DNA from: Auanema rhodensis
Taxonomy: Eukaryota; Nematoda; Chromadorea; Rhabditida; Rhabditidae
Direction of reading: 5' to 3'
Assembly: GCA_964057225.1 (NCBI GenBank)
Contig: OZ059896.1
Location: 22,564,501-22,628,500, forward strand
Length of the DNA: 64,000 bases
Shown here: positions 38,617 through 51,953 of the stretch, one piece after another
How positions within the stretch are numbered: position 1 is the stretch's first letter
Layout of the letters: each line of letters opens with the position of its first letter
Notes under the pieces: model-generated
Databases searched by the model: none
Told to the model about the DNA's origin: nothing
Seen by the model: only the letters and a program-made list of their open reading frames with translations
Made by a program: the position numbers and the translations under genes

Positions 38617-40372
38617 ATTTTGAAATTTTTCGAAAAAATTTTTGTCAAAATGTTTTTGGAAGCAATGTTGAGTGTACATGGAAACTCAACATACACTAAT
38701 GCATCATGTTTCAAACGATCATAACTAATTTTTGTATTAAGCGTTTCTCAATGTAGTATAGTGCATTCGATGCGGATTTTTAAGCTGCGTCGATCTGTGT
38801 TATCAGATTTACGCTAGCTTAAAAATGCACCGAGATATCAACTGATATAAGTTCACACTTATAGCCTCGATTTTCACCCTGAAGAATTGATTTTTTCGTT
38901 GAATAACATTGTCAATCGTTTTTGCCTTGAAAAAAGAAATCCAAAAACATCTACTTTTTGCTAAATTATTTTGAAATTTTTCGAAAAAATTTTTGTCAAA
39001 ATGTTTTTGGAAGCAATGTTGATTGTACATGGAAACTCAACATACACTAATGCATCATTTTTCAAACGATCATAACTAATTTTTTCATTAAGCGTTTCTC
39101 AATGTAGTATAGTGCATTCGATGCGGATTTTTAAGCTGCGTCGATCTGTGTTATCAGATTTGCGCTAGCTTAAAAATGCACCGAGATATCAACTGATATA
39201 AGTGCACACTTATATCCTCAATTTTCACACTGAAGAATTAATTTTTTCGTAGAATAACATTGTCCATCGTCTTTGCCTTGAAAAAAGGAATCTAAAAACA
39301 TCTACTTTTTGCTAAATTATCTTGAAATTTTTCGAAAAAATTTTTGTCAAAATGTTTTTGGAAGCAATGTTGAGTGTACATGGAAACTCAACATACACTA
39401 ATGCATCATTTTTCAAACGATCATAACTAATTTCTGTATTAAGCGTTTCTCAATGTAGTATAGTGCATTCGATGCGGATTTTTAAGCTGCGTCGATCTGT
39501 GTTATCAGATTTGCGCTATCTTAAAAATGCACCGAGATATCAATTGATATAAGTTCACACTTATATCCTCGATTTTCACCCTGAAGAATTAATTTTTTCG
39601 TTGAATAACTTTGTCCATCGTCTTTGCTTTGAAAAAAGGAATCTAAAAACATCTACTTTTTGCTAAATTATTTTGAAATTTTTCGAAAAAATTTTTGTCA
39701 AAATGTTTTTGGAAGCAATGTTGAGTGTACATGGAAACTCAACATACACTAATGCATCATTTTTCAAACGATCATAACTAATTTCTGTATTAAGCGTTTC
39801 TCAATGTAGTATAGTGCATTCGATGCGGATTTTTAAGCTGCGTCGATCTGTGTTATCAGATTTGCGCTAGCTTAAAAATGCACCGAGATATCAACTGATA
39901 TAAGTTCACACTTATATCCTCGATTTTCACCCTGAAGAAATACTTTTTCCGTTGAATAACATTGTCCATCGTCTTTGCCTTAAAAAAAAGGAATCTAAAA
40001 ACATCTACTTTTTGCTAAATTATTCTGAAATTTTTCGAAAAAATTTTTGTCAAAATGTTTTTGGAAGCAATGTTGAGTGTACATGGAAACTCAACATACA
40101 CTAATGCATCATGTTTCAAACGATCATAACTAATTTTTGTATTAAGCGTTTCTCAATGTAGTATAGTGCATTCGATGCGGATTTTTAAGCTGCGTCGATC
40201 TGTGTTATCAGATTTACGCTAGCTTAAAAATGCACCGAGATATCAACTGATATAAGTTCACACTTATATCCTCAATTTTCACCCTGAAGAATTAATTTTT
40301 TCGTAGAATAACATTGTCCATCGTCTTTGCCTTGAAAAAAGAAATCTAAAAACATCTACTTTTTGCTAAATT
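38617..40372. repeat. Family A HOR unit ending at the second A-to-B junction
   Basis: Order: A1 (38617), A2 (38968, private CACACTGAAG), A3 (39319), A4 (39670, 352 bp, three clustered changes at 39940-39949), A5 with A321 (40022). It matches 3863-5618 monomer by monomer and is followed, as there, by B7. Confidence 0.83.
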
Positions 40373-41425
40373 ATTTTGAAATTTTTCGAAAAAATTTTTG
40401 TCAAAATGTTTTTGGAAGCAATGTTGAGTGTACATGGAAACTCAACATACACTAATGCATCATTTTTCAAACGATCATAACTAATTTCTGTATTAAGCGT
40501 TTCTCAATGTAGTATAGTGCATTCGATGCGGATTTTTAAGCTGCGTCGATCTGTGTTATCAGATTTGCGCTATCTTAAAAATGCACCGAGATATCAATTG
40601 ATATAAGTTCACACTTATATCCTCGATTTTCACCCTGAAAAATTAATTTTTTCGTTGAATAACATTGTCCATCGTCTTTGCTTTGAAAAAAGAAATCTAA
40701 AAACATCTACTTTTTGCTAAATTATTCTGAAATTTTTCGAAAAAATTTTTGTCAAAATGTTTTTGGAAGCAATGTTGAGTGTACATGGAAACTCAACATA
40801 CACTAATGCATCATTTTTCAAACGATCATAACTAATTTTTGTATTAAGCGTTTCTCAATGTAGTATAGTGCATTCGATGCGGATTTTTAAGCTGCGTCGA
40901 TCTGTGTTATCAGATTTGCGCTAGCTTAAAAATGCACCGAGATATCAACTGATATAAGTTCACACTTATAGCCTCGATTTTCACCCTGAAGAATTAATTT
41001 TTTCGTTGAATAACATTGTCCATCGTCTTTGCTTTGAAAAAAGGAATCTAAAAACATCTACTTTTTGCTAAATTATTTTGAAATTTTTCGAAAAAATTTT
41101 TGTCAAAATGTTTTTGGAAGCAATGTTGAGTGTTTATGGAAACTCAACATACACTAATGCATCATTTTTCAAACGATCATAACTAATTTCTGTATTAAGC
41201 GTTTCTCAATGTAGTATAGTGCATTCGATGCGGATTTTTAAGCTGCGTCGATCTGTGTTATCAGATTTGCGCTAGCTTAAAAATGCACCGAGATATCAAC
41301 TGATATAAGTTCACACTTATATCCTCGATTTTCACCCTGAAGAATTAATTTTTTCGTTGAATAACATTGTCCATCGTCTTTGCCTTGAAAAAAGGAATCT
41401 AAAAACATCTACTTTTTGCTAAATT
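40373..41425. repeat. Start of second family B block (B7-B1-B2)
   Basis: B7 (40373, full 351 bp, private CTGAAAAATT), B1 (40724) and B2 with T60/T61 (41075). It matches 5619-6671 at an offset of 34,754 bp. Confidence 0.8.
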
Positions 41426-43530
41426 ATTTTGAAATTTTTCGAAAAAATTTTTGTCAAAATGTTTTTGGAAGTAATGTTGAGTGTACATGGAAACTCAACA
41501 TACACTAATGCATCATTTTTCAAACGATCATAACTAATTTCTGTATTAAGCGTTTCTCAATGTAGTATAGTGCATTCGATGCGGATTTTTAAGCTGCGTC
41601 GATCTGTGTTATCAGATTTACGCTAGCTTAAAAATGCACCGAGATATCAACTGATATAAGTTCACACTTATATCCTCAATTTTCACCCTGAAGAATTAAT
41701 TTTTTCGTAGAATAACATTGTCCATCGTCTTTGCCTTGAAAAAAGAAATCTAAAAACATCTACTTTTTGCTAAATTATTTTGAAATTTTTCGAAAAAATT
41801 TTTGTCAAAATGTTTTTGGAAGCAATGTTGAGTGTACATGGAAACTCAACATACACTAATGCATCATTTTTCAAACGATCATAACTAATTTCTGTATTAA
41901 GCGTTTCTCAATGTAGTATAGTGCATTCGATGCGGATTTTTAAGCTGCGTCGATCTGTGTTATCAGATTTGCGCTATCTTAAAATGCACCGAGATATCAA
42001 TTGATATAAGTTCACACTTATATCCTCGATTTTCACCCTGAAGAATTAATTTTTTCGTTGAATAACATTGTCCATCGTCTTTGCTTTGAAAAAAGAAATC
42101 TAAAAACATCTACTTTTTGCTAAATTATTTTGAAATTTTTCGAAAAAATTTTTGTCAAAATGTTTTTGGAAGCAATGTTGAGTGTACATGGAAACTCAAC
42201 ATACACTAATGCATCATTTTTCAAACGATCATAACTAATTTCTGTATTAAGCGTTTCTCAATGTAGTATAGTGCATTCGATGCGGATTTTTAAGCTGCGT
42301 CGATCTGTGTTATCAGATTTGCGCTAGCTTAAAAATGCACCGAGATATCAACTGATATAAGTTCACACTTATATCCTCGATTTTCACCCTGAAGAATTAA
42401 TTTTTTCGTTGAATAACATTGTCCATCGTCTTTGCCTTAAAAAAAGGAATCTAAAAACATCTACTTTTTGCTAAATTATTCTGAAATTTTTCGAAAAAAT
42501 TTTTGTCAAAATGTTTTTGGAAGCAATGTTGAGTGTACATGGAAACTCAACATACACTAATGCATCATTTTTCAAACGATCATAACTAATTTTTGTATTA
42601 AGCGTTTCTCAATGTAGTATAGTGCATTCGATGCGGATTTTTAAGCTGCGTCGATCTGTGTTATCAGATTTGCGCTAGCTTAAAAATGCACCGAGATATC
42701 AACTGATATAAGTTCACACTTATAGCCTCGATTTTCACCCTGAAGAATTAATTTTTTCGTTGAATAACATTGTCCATCGTCTTTGCTTTGAAAAAAGGAA
42801 TCTAAAAACATCTACTTTTTGCTAAATTATTTTGAAATTTTTCGAAAAAATTTTTGTCAAAATGTTTTTGGAAGCAATGTTGAGTGTTTATGGAAACTCA
42901 ACATACACTAATGCATCATTTTTCAAACGATCATAACTAATTTCTGTATTAAGCGTTTCTCAATGTAGTATAGTGCATTCGATGCGGATTTTTAAGCTGC
43001 GTCGATCTGTGTTATCAGATTTGCGCTAGCTTAAAAATGCACCGAGATATCAACTGATATAAGTTCACACTTATATCCTCGATTTTCACCCTGAAGAATT
43101 AATTTTTTCGTTGAATAACATTGTCCATCGTCTTTGCCTTGAAAAAAGGAATCTAAAAACATCTACTTTTTGCTAAATTATTTTGAAATTTTTCGAAAAA
43201 ATTTTTGTCAAAATGTTTTTGGAAGTAATGTTGAGTGTACATGGAAACTCAACATACACTAATGCATCATTTTTCAAACGATCATAACTAATTTCTGTAT
43301 TAAGCGTTTCTCAATGTAGTATAGTGCATTCGATGCGGATTTTTAAGCTGCGTCGATCTGTGTTATCAGATTTGCGCTAGCTTAAAAATGCACCGAGATA
43401 TCAACTGATATAAGTTCACACTTATATCCTCGATTTTCACCCTGAAGAATTAATTTTTTCGTTGAATAACATTGTCCATCGTCTTTGCCTTAAAAAAAGG
43501 AATCTAAAAACATCTACTTTTTGCTAAATT
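41426..43530. repeat. Family B 6-monomer block with B7/B8, copy 1
   Basis: Order: B3/A5 hybrid (41426), B7 of 350 bp (41777), B8 (42127), B1 (42478), B2 (42829), B3 7-A (43180); 2105 bp. The first five monomers match 6672-8425. Confidence 0.82.
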
Positions 43531-45635
43531 ATTCTGAAATTTTTCGAAAAAATTTTTGTCAAAATGTTTTTGGAAGCAATGTTGAGTGTACATGGAAACT
43601 CAACATACACTAATGCATCATTTTTCAAACGATCATAACTAATTTTTGTATTAAGCGTTTCTCAATGTAGTATAGTGCATTCGATGCGGATTTTTAAGCT
43701 GCGTCGATCTGTGTTATCAGATTTGCGCTAGCTTAAAAATGCACCGAGATATCAACTGATATAAGTTCACACTTATAGCCTCGATTTTCACCCTGAAGAA
43801 TTAATTTTTTCGTAGAATAACATTGTCCATCGTCTTTGCCTTGAAAAAAGAAATCTAAAAACATCTACTTTTTGCTAAATTATTTTGAAATTTTTCGAAA
43901 AAATTTTTGTCAAAATGTTTTTGGAAGCAATGTTGAGTGTACATGGAAACTCAACATACACTAATGCATCATTTTTCAAACGATCATAACTAATTTCTGT
44001 ATTAAGCGTTTCTCAATGTAGTATAGTGCATTCGATGCGGATTTTTAAGCTGCGTCGATCTGTGTTATCAGATTTGCGCTATCTTAAAATGCACCGAGAT
44101 ATCAATTGATATAAGTTCACACTTATATCCTCGATTTTCACCCTGAAGAATTAATTTTTTCGTTGAATAACATTGTCCATCGTCTTTGCTTTGAAAAAAG
44201 AAATCTAAAAACATCTACTTTTTGCTAAATTATTTTGAAATTTTTCGAAAAAATTTTTGTCAAAATGTTTTTGGAAGCAATGTTGAGTGTACATGGAAAC
44301 TCAACATACACTAATGCATCATTTTTCAAACGATCATAACTAATTTCTGTATTAAGCGTTTCTCAATGTAGTATAGTGCATTCGATGCGGATTTTTAAGC
44401 TGCGTCGATCTGTGTTATCAGATTTGCGCTAGCTTAAAAATGCACCGAGATATCAACTGATATAAGTTCACACTTATATCCTCGATTTTCACCCTGAAGA
44501 ATTAATTTTTTCGTTGAATAACATTGTCCATCGTCTTTGCCTTAAAAAAAGGAATCTAAAAACATCTACTTTTTGCTAAATTATTCTGAAATTTTTCGAA
44601 AAAATTTTTGTCAAAATGTTTTTGGAAGCAATGTTGAGTGTACATGGAAACTCAACATACACTAATGCATCATTTTTCAAACGATCATAACTAATTTTTG
44701 TATTAAGCGTTTCTCAATGTAGTATAGTGCATTCGATGCGGATTTTTAAGCTGCGTCGATCTGTGTTATCAGATTTGCGCTAGCTTAAAAATGCACCGAG
44801 ATATCAACTGATATAAGTTCACACTTATAGCCTCGATTTTCACCCTGAAGAATTAATTTTTTCGTTGAATAACATTGTCCATCGTCTTTGCTTTGAAAAA
44901 AGGAATCTAAAAACATCTACTTTTTGCTAAATTATTTTGAAATTTTTCGAAAAAATTTTTGTCAAAATGTTTTTGGAAGCAATGTTGAGTGTTTATGGAA
45001 ACTCAACATACACTAATGCATCATTTTTCAAACGATCATAACTAATTTCTGTATTAAGCGTTTCTCAATGTAGTATAGTGCATTCGATGCGGATTTTTAA
45101 GCTGCGTCGATCTGTGTTATCAGATTTGCGCTAGCTTAAAAATGCACCGAGATATCAACTGATATAAGTTCACACTTATATCCTCGATTTTCACCCTGAA
45201 GAATTAATTTTTTCGTTGAATAACATTGTCCATCGTCTTTGCCTTGAAAAAAGGAATCTAAAAACATCTACTTTTTGCTAAATTATTTTGAAATTTTTCG
45301 AAAAAATTTTTGTCAAAATGTTTTTGGAAGTAATGTTGAGTGTACATGGAAACTCAACATACACTAATGCATCATTTTTCAAACGATCATAACTAATTTC
45401 TGTATTAAGCGTTTCTCAATGTAGTATAGTGCATTCGATGCGGATTTTTAAGCTGCGTCGATCTGTGTTATCAGATTTGCGCTAGCTTAAAAATGCACCG
45501 AGATATCAACTGATATAAGTTCACACTTATATCCTCGATTTTCACCCTGAAGAATTAATTTTTTCGTTGAATAACATTGTCCATCGTCTTTGCCTTAAAA
45601 AAAGGAATCTAAAAACATCTACTTTTTGCTAAATT
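43531..45635. repeat. Family B 6-monomer block with B7/B8, copy 2
   Basis: Order: B1/A5 hybrid (43531), B7 of 350 bp (43882), B8 (44232), B1 (44583), B2 (44934), B3 7-A (45285); 2105 bp. It repeats 41426-43530, except that its first monomer starts as B1 rather than B3. The switch to A5-type sequence lies between about 43778 and 43813. Confidence 0.82.
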
Positions 45636-48092
45636 ATTCTGAAATTTTTCGAAAAAATTTTTGTCAAAATGTTTTTGGAAGCAATGTTGAGTGTACATGG
45701 AAACTCAACATACACTAATGCATCATTTTTCAAACGATCATAACTAATTTTTGTATTAAGCGTTTCTCAATGTAGTATAGTGCATTCGATGCGGATTTTT
45801 AAGCTGCGTCGATCTGTGTTATCAGATTTGCGCTAGCTTAAAAATGCACCGAGATATCAACTGATATAAGTTCACACTTATAGCCTCGATTTTCACCCTG
45901 AAGAATTAATTTTTTCGTTGAATAAGATTGTCCATCGTCTTCGCTTTGAAAAAAGGAATCTAAAAACATCTACTTTTTGCTAAATTATTTTGAAATTTTT
46001 CGAAAAAATTTTTGTCAAAATGTTTTTGGAAGCAATGTTGAGTGTACGTGGAAACTCAACATACACTAATGCATCATTTTTCAAACGATCATAACTAATT
46101 TCTGTATTAAGCGTTTCTCAATGTAGTATAGTGCATTCGATGCGGATTTTTAAGCTGCGTCGATCTGTGTTATCAGATTTGCGCTAGCTTAAAAATGCAC
46201 CGAGATATCAACTGATATAAGTTCACACTTATATCCTCGATTTTCACCCTGAAGAATTAATTTTTTCGTTGAATAACATTGTCCATCGTCTTTGCCTTGA
46301 AAAAAGGAATCTAAAAACATCTACTTTTTGCTAAATTATTTTGAAATTTTTCGAAAAAATTTTTGTCAAAATGTTTTTGGAAGTAATGTTGAGTGTACAT
46401 GGAAACTCAACATACACTAATGCATCATTTTTCAAACGATCATAACTAATTTTTGTATTAAGCGTTTCTCAATGTAGTATAGTGCATTCGATGCGGATTT
46501 TTAAGCTGCGTCGATCTGTGTTATCAGATTTGCGCTAGCTTAAAAATGCACCGAGATATCAACTGATATAAGTTCACACTTATAGCCTCGATTTTCACCC
46601 TGAAGAATTAATTTTTTCGTTGAATAACATTGTCCATCGTCTTTGCTTTGAAAAAAGGAATCTAAAAACATCTACTTTTTGCTAAATTATTTTGAAATTT
46701 TTCGAAAAAATTTTTGTCAAAATGTTTTTGGAAGCAATGTTGAGTGTACATGGAAACTCAACATACACTAATGCATCATTTTTCAAACGATCATAACTAA
46801 TTTCTGTATTAAGCGTTTCTCAATGTAGTATAGTGCATTCGATGCGGATTTTTAAGCTGCGTCGATCTGTGTTATCAGATTTGCGCTAGCTTGAAAATGC
46901 ACCGAGATATCAACTGATATAAGTTCACACTTATAGCCTCGATTTTCACCCTGAAGAATTAATTTTTTCGTTGAATAACATTGTCCATCGTCTTTGCTTT
47001 GAAAAAAGGAATCTAAAAACATCTACTTTTTGCTAAATTATTTTGAAATTTTTCGAAAAAATTTTTGTCAAAATGTTTTTGGAAGCAATGTTGAGTGTTT
47101 ATGGAAACTCAACATACACTAATGCATCATTTTTCAAACGATCATAACTAATTTCTGTATTAAGCGTTTCTCAATGTAGTATAGTGCATTCGATGCGGAT
47201 TTTTAAGCTGCGTCGATCTGTGTTATCAGATTTGCGCTAGCTTAAAAATGCACCGAGATATCAACTGATATAAGTTCACACTTATATCCTCGATTTTCAC
47301 CCTGAAGAATTAATTTTTTCGTTGAATAACATTGTCCATCGTCTTTGCCTTGAAAAAAGGAATCTAAAAACATCTACTTTTTGCTAAATTATTTTGAAAT
47401 TTTTCGAAAAAATTTTTGTCAAAATGTTTTTGGAAGCAATGTTGAGTGTTTATGGAAACTCAACATACACTAATGCATCATTTTTCAAACGATCATAACT
47501 AATTTCTGTATTAAGCGTTTCTCAATGTAGTATAGTGCATTCGATGCGGATTTTTAAGCTGCGTCGATCTGTGTTATCAGATTTGCGCTAGCTTAAAAAT
47601 GCACCGAGATATCAACTGATATAAGTTCACACTTATATCCTCGATTTTCACCCTGAAGAATTAATTTTTTCGTTGAATAACATTGTCCATCGTCTTTGCC
47701 TTGAAAAAAGGAATCTAAAAACATCTACTTTTTGCTAAATTATTTTGAAATTTTTCGAAAAAATTTTTGTCAAAATGTTTTTGGAAGTAATGTTGAGTGT
47801 ACATGGAAACTCAACATACACTAATGCATCATTTTTCAAACGATCATAACTAATTTCTGTATTAAGCGTTTCTCAATGTAGTATAGTGCATTCGATGCGG
47901 ATTTTTAAGCTGCGTCGATCTGTGTTATCAGATTTGCGCTAGCTTAAAAATGCACCGAGATATCAACTGATATAAGTTCACACTTATATCCTCGATTTTC
48001 ACCCTGAAGAATTAATTTTTTCGTTGAATAACATTGTCCATCGTCTTTGCCTTAAAAAAAGGAATCTAAAAACATCTACTTTTTGCTAAATT
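45636..48092. repeat. Family B 7-monomer block with doubled B2
   Basis: Order: B1 with AAGATTG and CTTCGCTTT (45636), B2 with GTACGTGG (45987), B4 (46338), B5 (46689), B2 (47040), B2 (47391), B3 7-A (47742); 2457 bp. The adjacent B2 monomers, both with T60/T61, look like a single-monomer duplication. Confidence 0.8.
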
Positions 48093-49145
48093 ATTCTGAA
48101 ATTTTTCGAAAAAATTTTTGTCAAAATGTTTTTGGAAGCAATGTTGAGTGTACATGGAAACTCAACATACACTAATGCATCATTTTTCAAACGATCATAA
48201 CTAATTTTTGTATTAAGCGTTTCTCAATGTAGTATAGTGCATTCGATGCGGATTTTTAAGCTGCGTCGATCTGTGTTATCAGATTTGCGCTAGCTTAAAA
48301 ATGCACCGAGATATCAACTGATATAAGTTCACACTTATAGCCTCGATTTTCACCCTGAAGAATTAATTTTTTCGTTGAATAAGATTGTCCATCGTCTTCG
48401 CTTTGAAAAAAGGAATCTAAAAACATCTACTTTTTGCTAAATTATTTTGAAATTTTTCGAAAAAATTTTTGTCAAAATGTTTTTGGAAGCAATGTTGAGT
48501 GTACGTGGAAACTCAACATACACTAATGCATCATTTTTCAAACGATCATAACTAATTTCTGTATTAAGCGTTTCTCAATGTAGTATAGTGCATTCGATGC
48601 GGATTTTTAAGCTGCGTCGATCTGTGTTATCAGATTTGCGCTAGCTTAAAAATGCACCGAGATATCAACTGATATAAGTTCACACTTATATCCTCGATTT
48701 TCACCCTGAAGAATTAATTTTTTCGTTGAATAACATTGTCCATCGTCTTTGCCTTGAAAAAAGGAATCTAAAAACATCTACTTTTTGCTAAATTATTTTG
48801 AAATTTTTCGAAAAAATTTTTGTCAAAATGTTTTTGGAAGTAATGTTGAGTGTACATGGAAACTCAACATACACTAATGCATCATTTTTCAAACGATCAT
48901 AACTAATTTTTGTATTAAGCGTTTCTCAATGTAGTATAGTGCATTCGATGCGGATTTTTAAGCTGCGTCGATCTGTGTTATCAGATTTGCGCTAGCTTAA
49001 AAATGCACCGAGATATCAACTGATATAAGTTCACACTTATATCCTCGATTTTCACCCTGAAGAATTAATTTTTTCGTTGAATAACATTGTCCATCGTCTT
49101 TGCCTTGAAAAAAGGAATCTAAAAACATCTACTTTTTGCTAAATT
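48093..49145. repeat. Family B 3-monomer segment
   Basis: B1 with AAGATTG and CTTCGCTTT (48093), B2 with GTACGTGG (48444), B3 (48795). The first two share private variants with 45636-46337 at exactly 2457 bp. Confidence 0.8.
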
Positions 49146-50549
49146 ATTTTGAAATTTTTCGAAAAAATTTTTGTCAAAATGTTTTTGGAAGTAATGTTGA
49201 GTGTACATGGAAACTCAACATACACTAATGCATCATTTTTCAAACGATCATAACTAATTTTTGTATTAAGCGTTTCTCAATGTAGTATAGTGCATTCGAT
49301 GCGGATTTTTAAGCTGCGTCCATCTGTGTTATCAGATTTGCGCTAGCTTAAAAATGCACCGAGATATCAACTGATATAAGTTCACACTTATAGCCTCGAT
49401 TTTCACCCTGAAGAATTAATTTTTTCGTTGAATAACATTGTCCATCGTCTTTGCTTTGAAAAAAGGAATCTAAAAACATCTACTTTTTGCTAAATTATTT
49501 TGAAATTTTTCGAAAAAATTTTTGTCAAAATGTTTTTGGAAGCAATGTTGAGTGTACATGGAAACTCAACATACACTAATGCATCATTTTTCAAACGATC
49601 ATAACTAATTTCTGTATTAAGCGTTTCTCAATGTAGTATAGTGCATTCGATGCGGATTTTTAAGCTGCGTCGATCTGTGTTATCAAATTTGCGCTAGCTT
49701 GAAAATGCACCGAGATATCAACTGATATAAGTTCACACTTATAGCCTCGATTTTCACCCTGAAGAATTAATTTTTTCGTTGAATAACATTGTCCATCGTC
49801 TTTGCTTTGAAAAAAGGAATCTAAAAACATCTACTTTTTGCTAAATTATTTTGAAATTTTTCGAAAAAATTTTTGTCAAAATGTTTTTGGAAGCAATGTT
49901 GAGTGTTTATGGAAACTCAACATACACTAATGCATCATTTTTCAAACGATCATAACTAATTTCTGTATTAAGCGTTTCTCAATGTAGTATAGTGCATTCG
50001 ATGCGGAGTTTTAAGCTGCGTCGATCTGTGTTATCAGATTTGCGCTAGCTTAAAAATGCACCGAGATATCAACTGATATAAGTTCACACTTATATCCTCG
50101 ATTTTCACCCTGAAGAATTAATTTTTTCGTTGAATAACATTGTCCATCGTCTTTGCCTTGAAAAAAGGAATCTAAAAACATCTACTTTTTGCTAAATTAT
50201 TTTGAAATTTTTCGAAAAAATTTTTGTCAAAATGTTTTTGGAAGTAATGTTGAGTGTACATGGAAACTCAACATACACTAATGCATCATTTTTCAAACGA
50301 TCATAACTAATTTTTGTATTAAGCGTTTCTCAATGTAGTATAGTGCATTCGATGCGGATTTTTAAGCTGCGTCGATCTGTGTTATCAGATTTGCGCTAGC
50401 TTAAAAATGCACCGAGATATCAACTGATATAAGTTCACACTTATATCCTCGATTTTCACCCTGAAGAATTAATTTTTTCGTTGAATAACATTGTCCATCG
50501 TCTTTGCCTTGAAAAAAGGAATCTAAAAACATCTACTTTTTGCTAAATT
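49146..50549. repeat. Family B 4-monomer HOR with GCGTCCATC, copy 1
   Basis: B4 with GCGTCCATC (49146), B5 with ATCAAATTTG (49497), B2 with the private GCGGAGTTTT (49848), B3 T116 (50199). Confidence 0.82.
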
Positions 50550-51953
50550 ATTTTGAAATTTTTCGAAAAAATTTTTGTCAAAATGTTTTTGGAAGTAATG
50601 TTGAGTGTACATGGAAACTCAACATACACTAATGCATCATTTTTCAAACGATCATAACTAATTTTTGTATTAAGCGTTTCTCAATGTAGTATAGTGCATT
50701 CGATGCGGATTTTTAAGCTGCGTCCATCTGTGTTATCAGATTTGCGCTAGCTTAAAAATGCACCGAGATATCAACTGATATAAGTTCACACTTATAGCCT
50801 CGATTTTCACCCTGAAGAATTAATTTTTTCGTTGAATAACATTGTCCATCGTCTTTGCTTTGAAAAAAGGAATCTAAAAACATCTACTTTTTGCTAAATT
50901 ATTTTGAAATTTTTCGAAAAAATTTTTGTCAAAATGTTTTTGGAAGCAATGTTGAGTGTACATGGAAACTCAACATACACTAATGCATCATTTTTCAAAC
51001 GATCATAACTAATTTCTGTATTAAGCGTTTCTCAATGTAGTATAGTGCATTCGATGCGGATTTTTAAGCTGCGTCGATCTGTGTTATCAAATTTGCGCTA
51101 GCTTGAAAATGCACCGAGATATCAACTGATATAAGTTCACACTTATAGCCTCGATTTTCACCCTGAAGAATTAATTTTTTCGTTGAATAACATTGTCCAT
51201 CGTCTTTGCTTTGAAAAAAGGAATCTAAAAACATCTACTTTTTGCTAAATTATTTTGAAATTTTTCGAAAAAATTTTTGTCAAAATGTTTTTGGAAGCAA
51301 TGTTGAGTGTTTATGGAAACTCAACATACACTAATGCATCATTTTTCAAACGATCATAACTAATTTCTGTATTAAGCGTTTCTCAATGTAGTATAGTGCA
51401 TTCGATGCGGATTTTTAAGCTGCGTCGATCTGTGTTATCAGATTTGCGCTAGCTTAAAAATGCACCGAGATATCAACTGATATAAGTTCACACTTATATC
51501 CTCGATTTTCACCCTGAAGAATTAATTTTTTCGTTGAATAACATTGTCCATCGTCTTTGCCTTGAAAAAAGGAATCTAAAAACATCTACTTTTTGCTAAA
51601 TTATTTTGAAATTTTTCGAAAAAATTTTTGTCAAAATGTTTTTGGAAGTAATGTTGAGTGTACATGGAAACTCAACATACACTAATGCATCATTTTTCAA
51701 ACGATCATAACTAATTTCTGTATTAAGCGTTTCTCAATGTAGTATAGTGCATTCGATGCGGATTTTTAAGCTGCGTCGATCTATGTTATCAGATTTGCGC
51801 TAGCTTGAAAATGCACCGAGATATCAACTGATATAAGTTCACACTTATAGCCTCGATTTTCACCCTGAAGAATTAATTTTTTCGTTGAATAACATTGTCC
51901 ATCGTCTTTGCCTTGAAAAAAGGAATCTAAAAACATCTACTTTTTGCTAAATT
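50550..51953. repeat. Family B 4-monomer HOR with GCGTCCATC, copy 2
   Basis: B4 with GCGTCCATC (50550), B5 with ATCAAATTTG (50901), B2 (51252), B6 with GATCTATG (51603). The first three share rare variants with 49146-50198 at 1404 bp. The final B6 links this unit to the 12-15 kb 4-monomer repeats. Confidence 0.82.
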
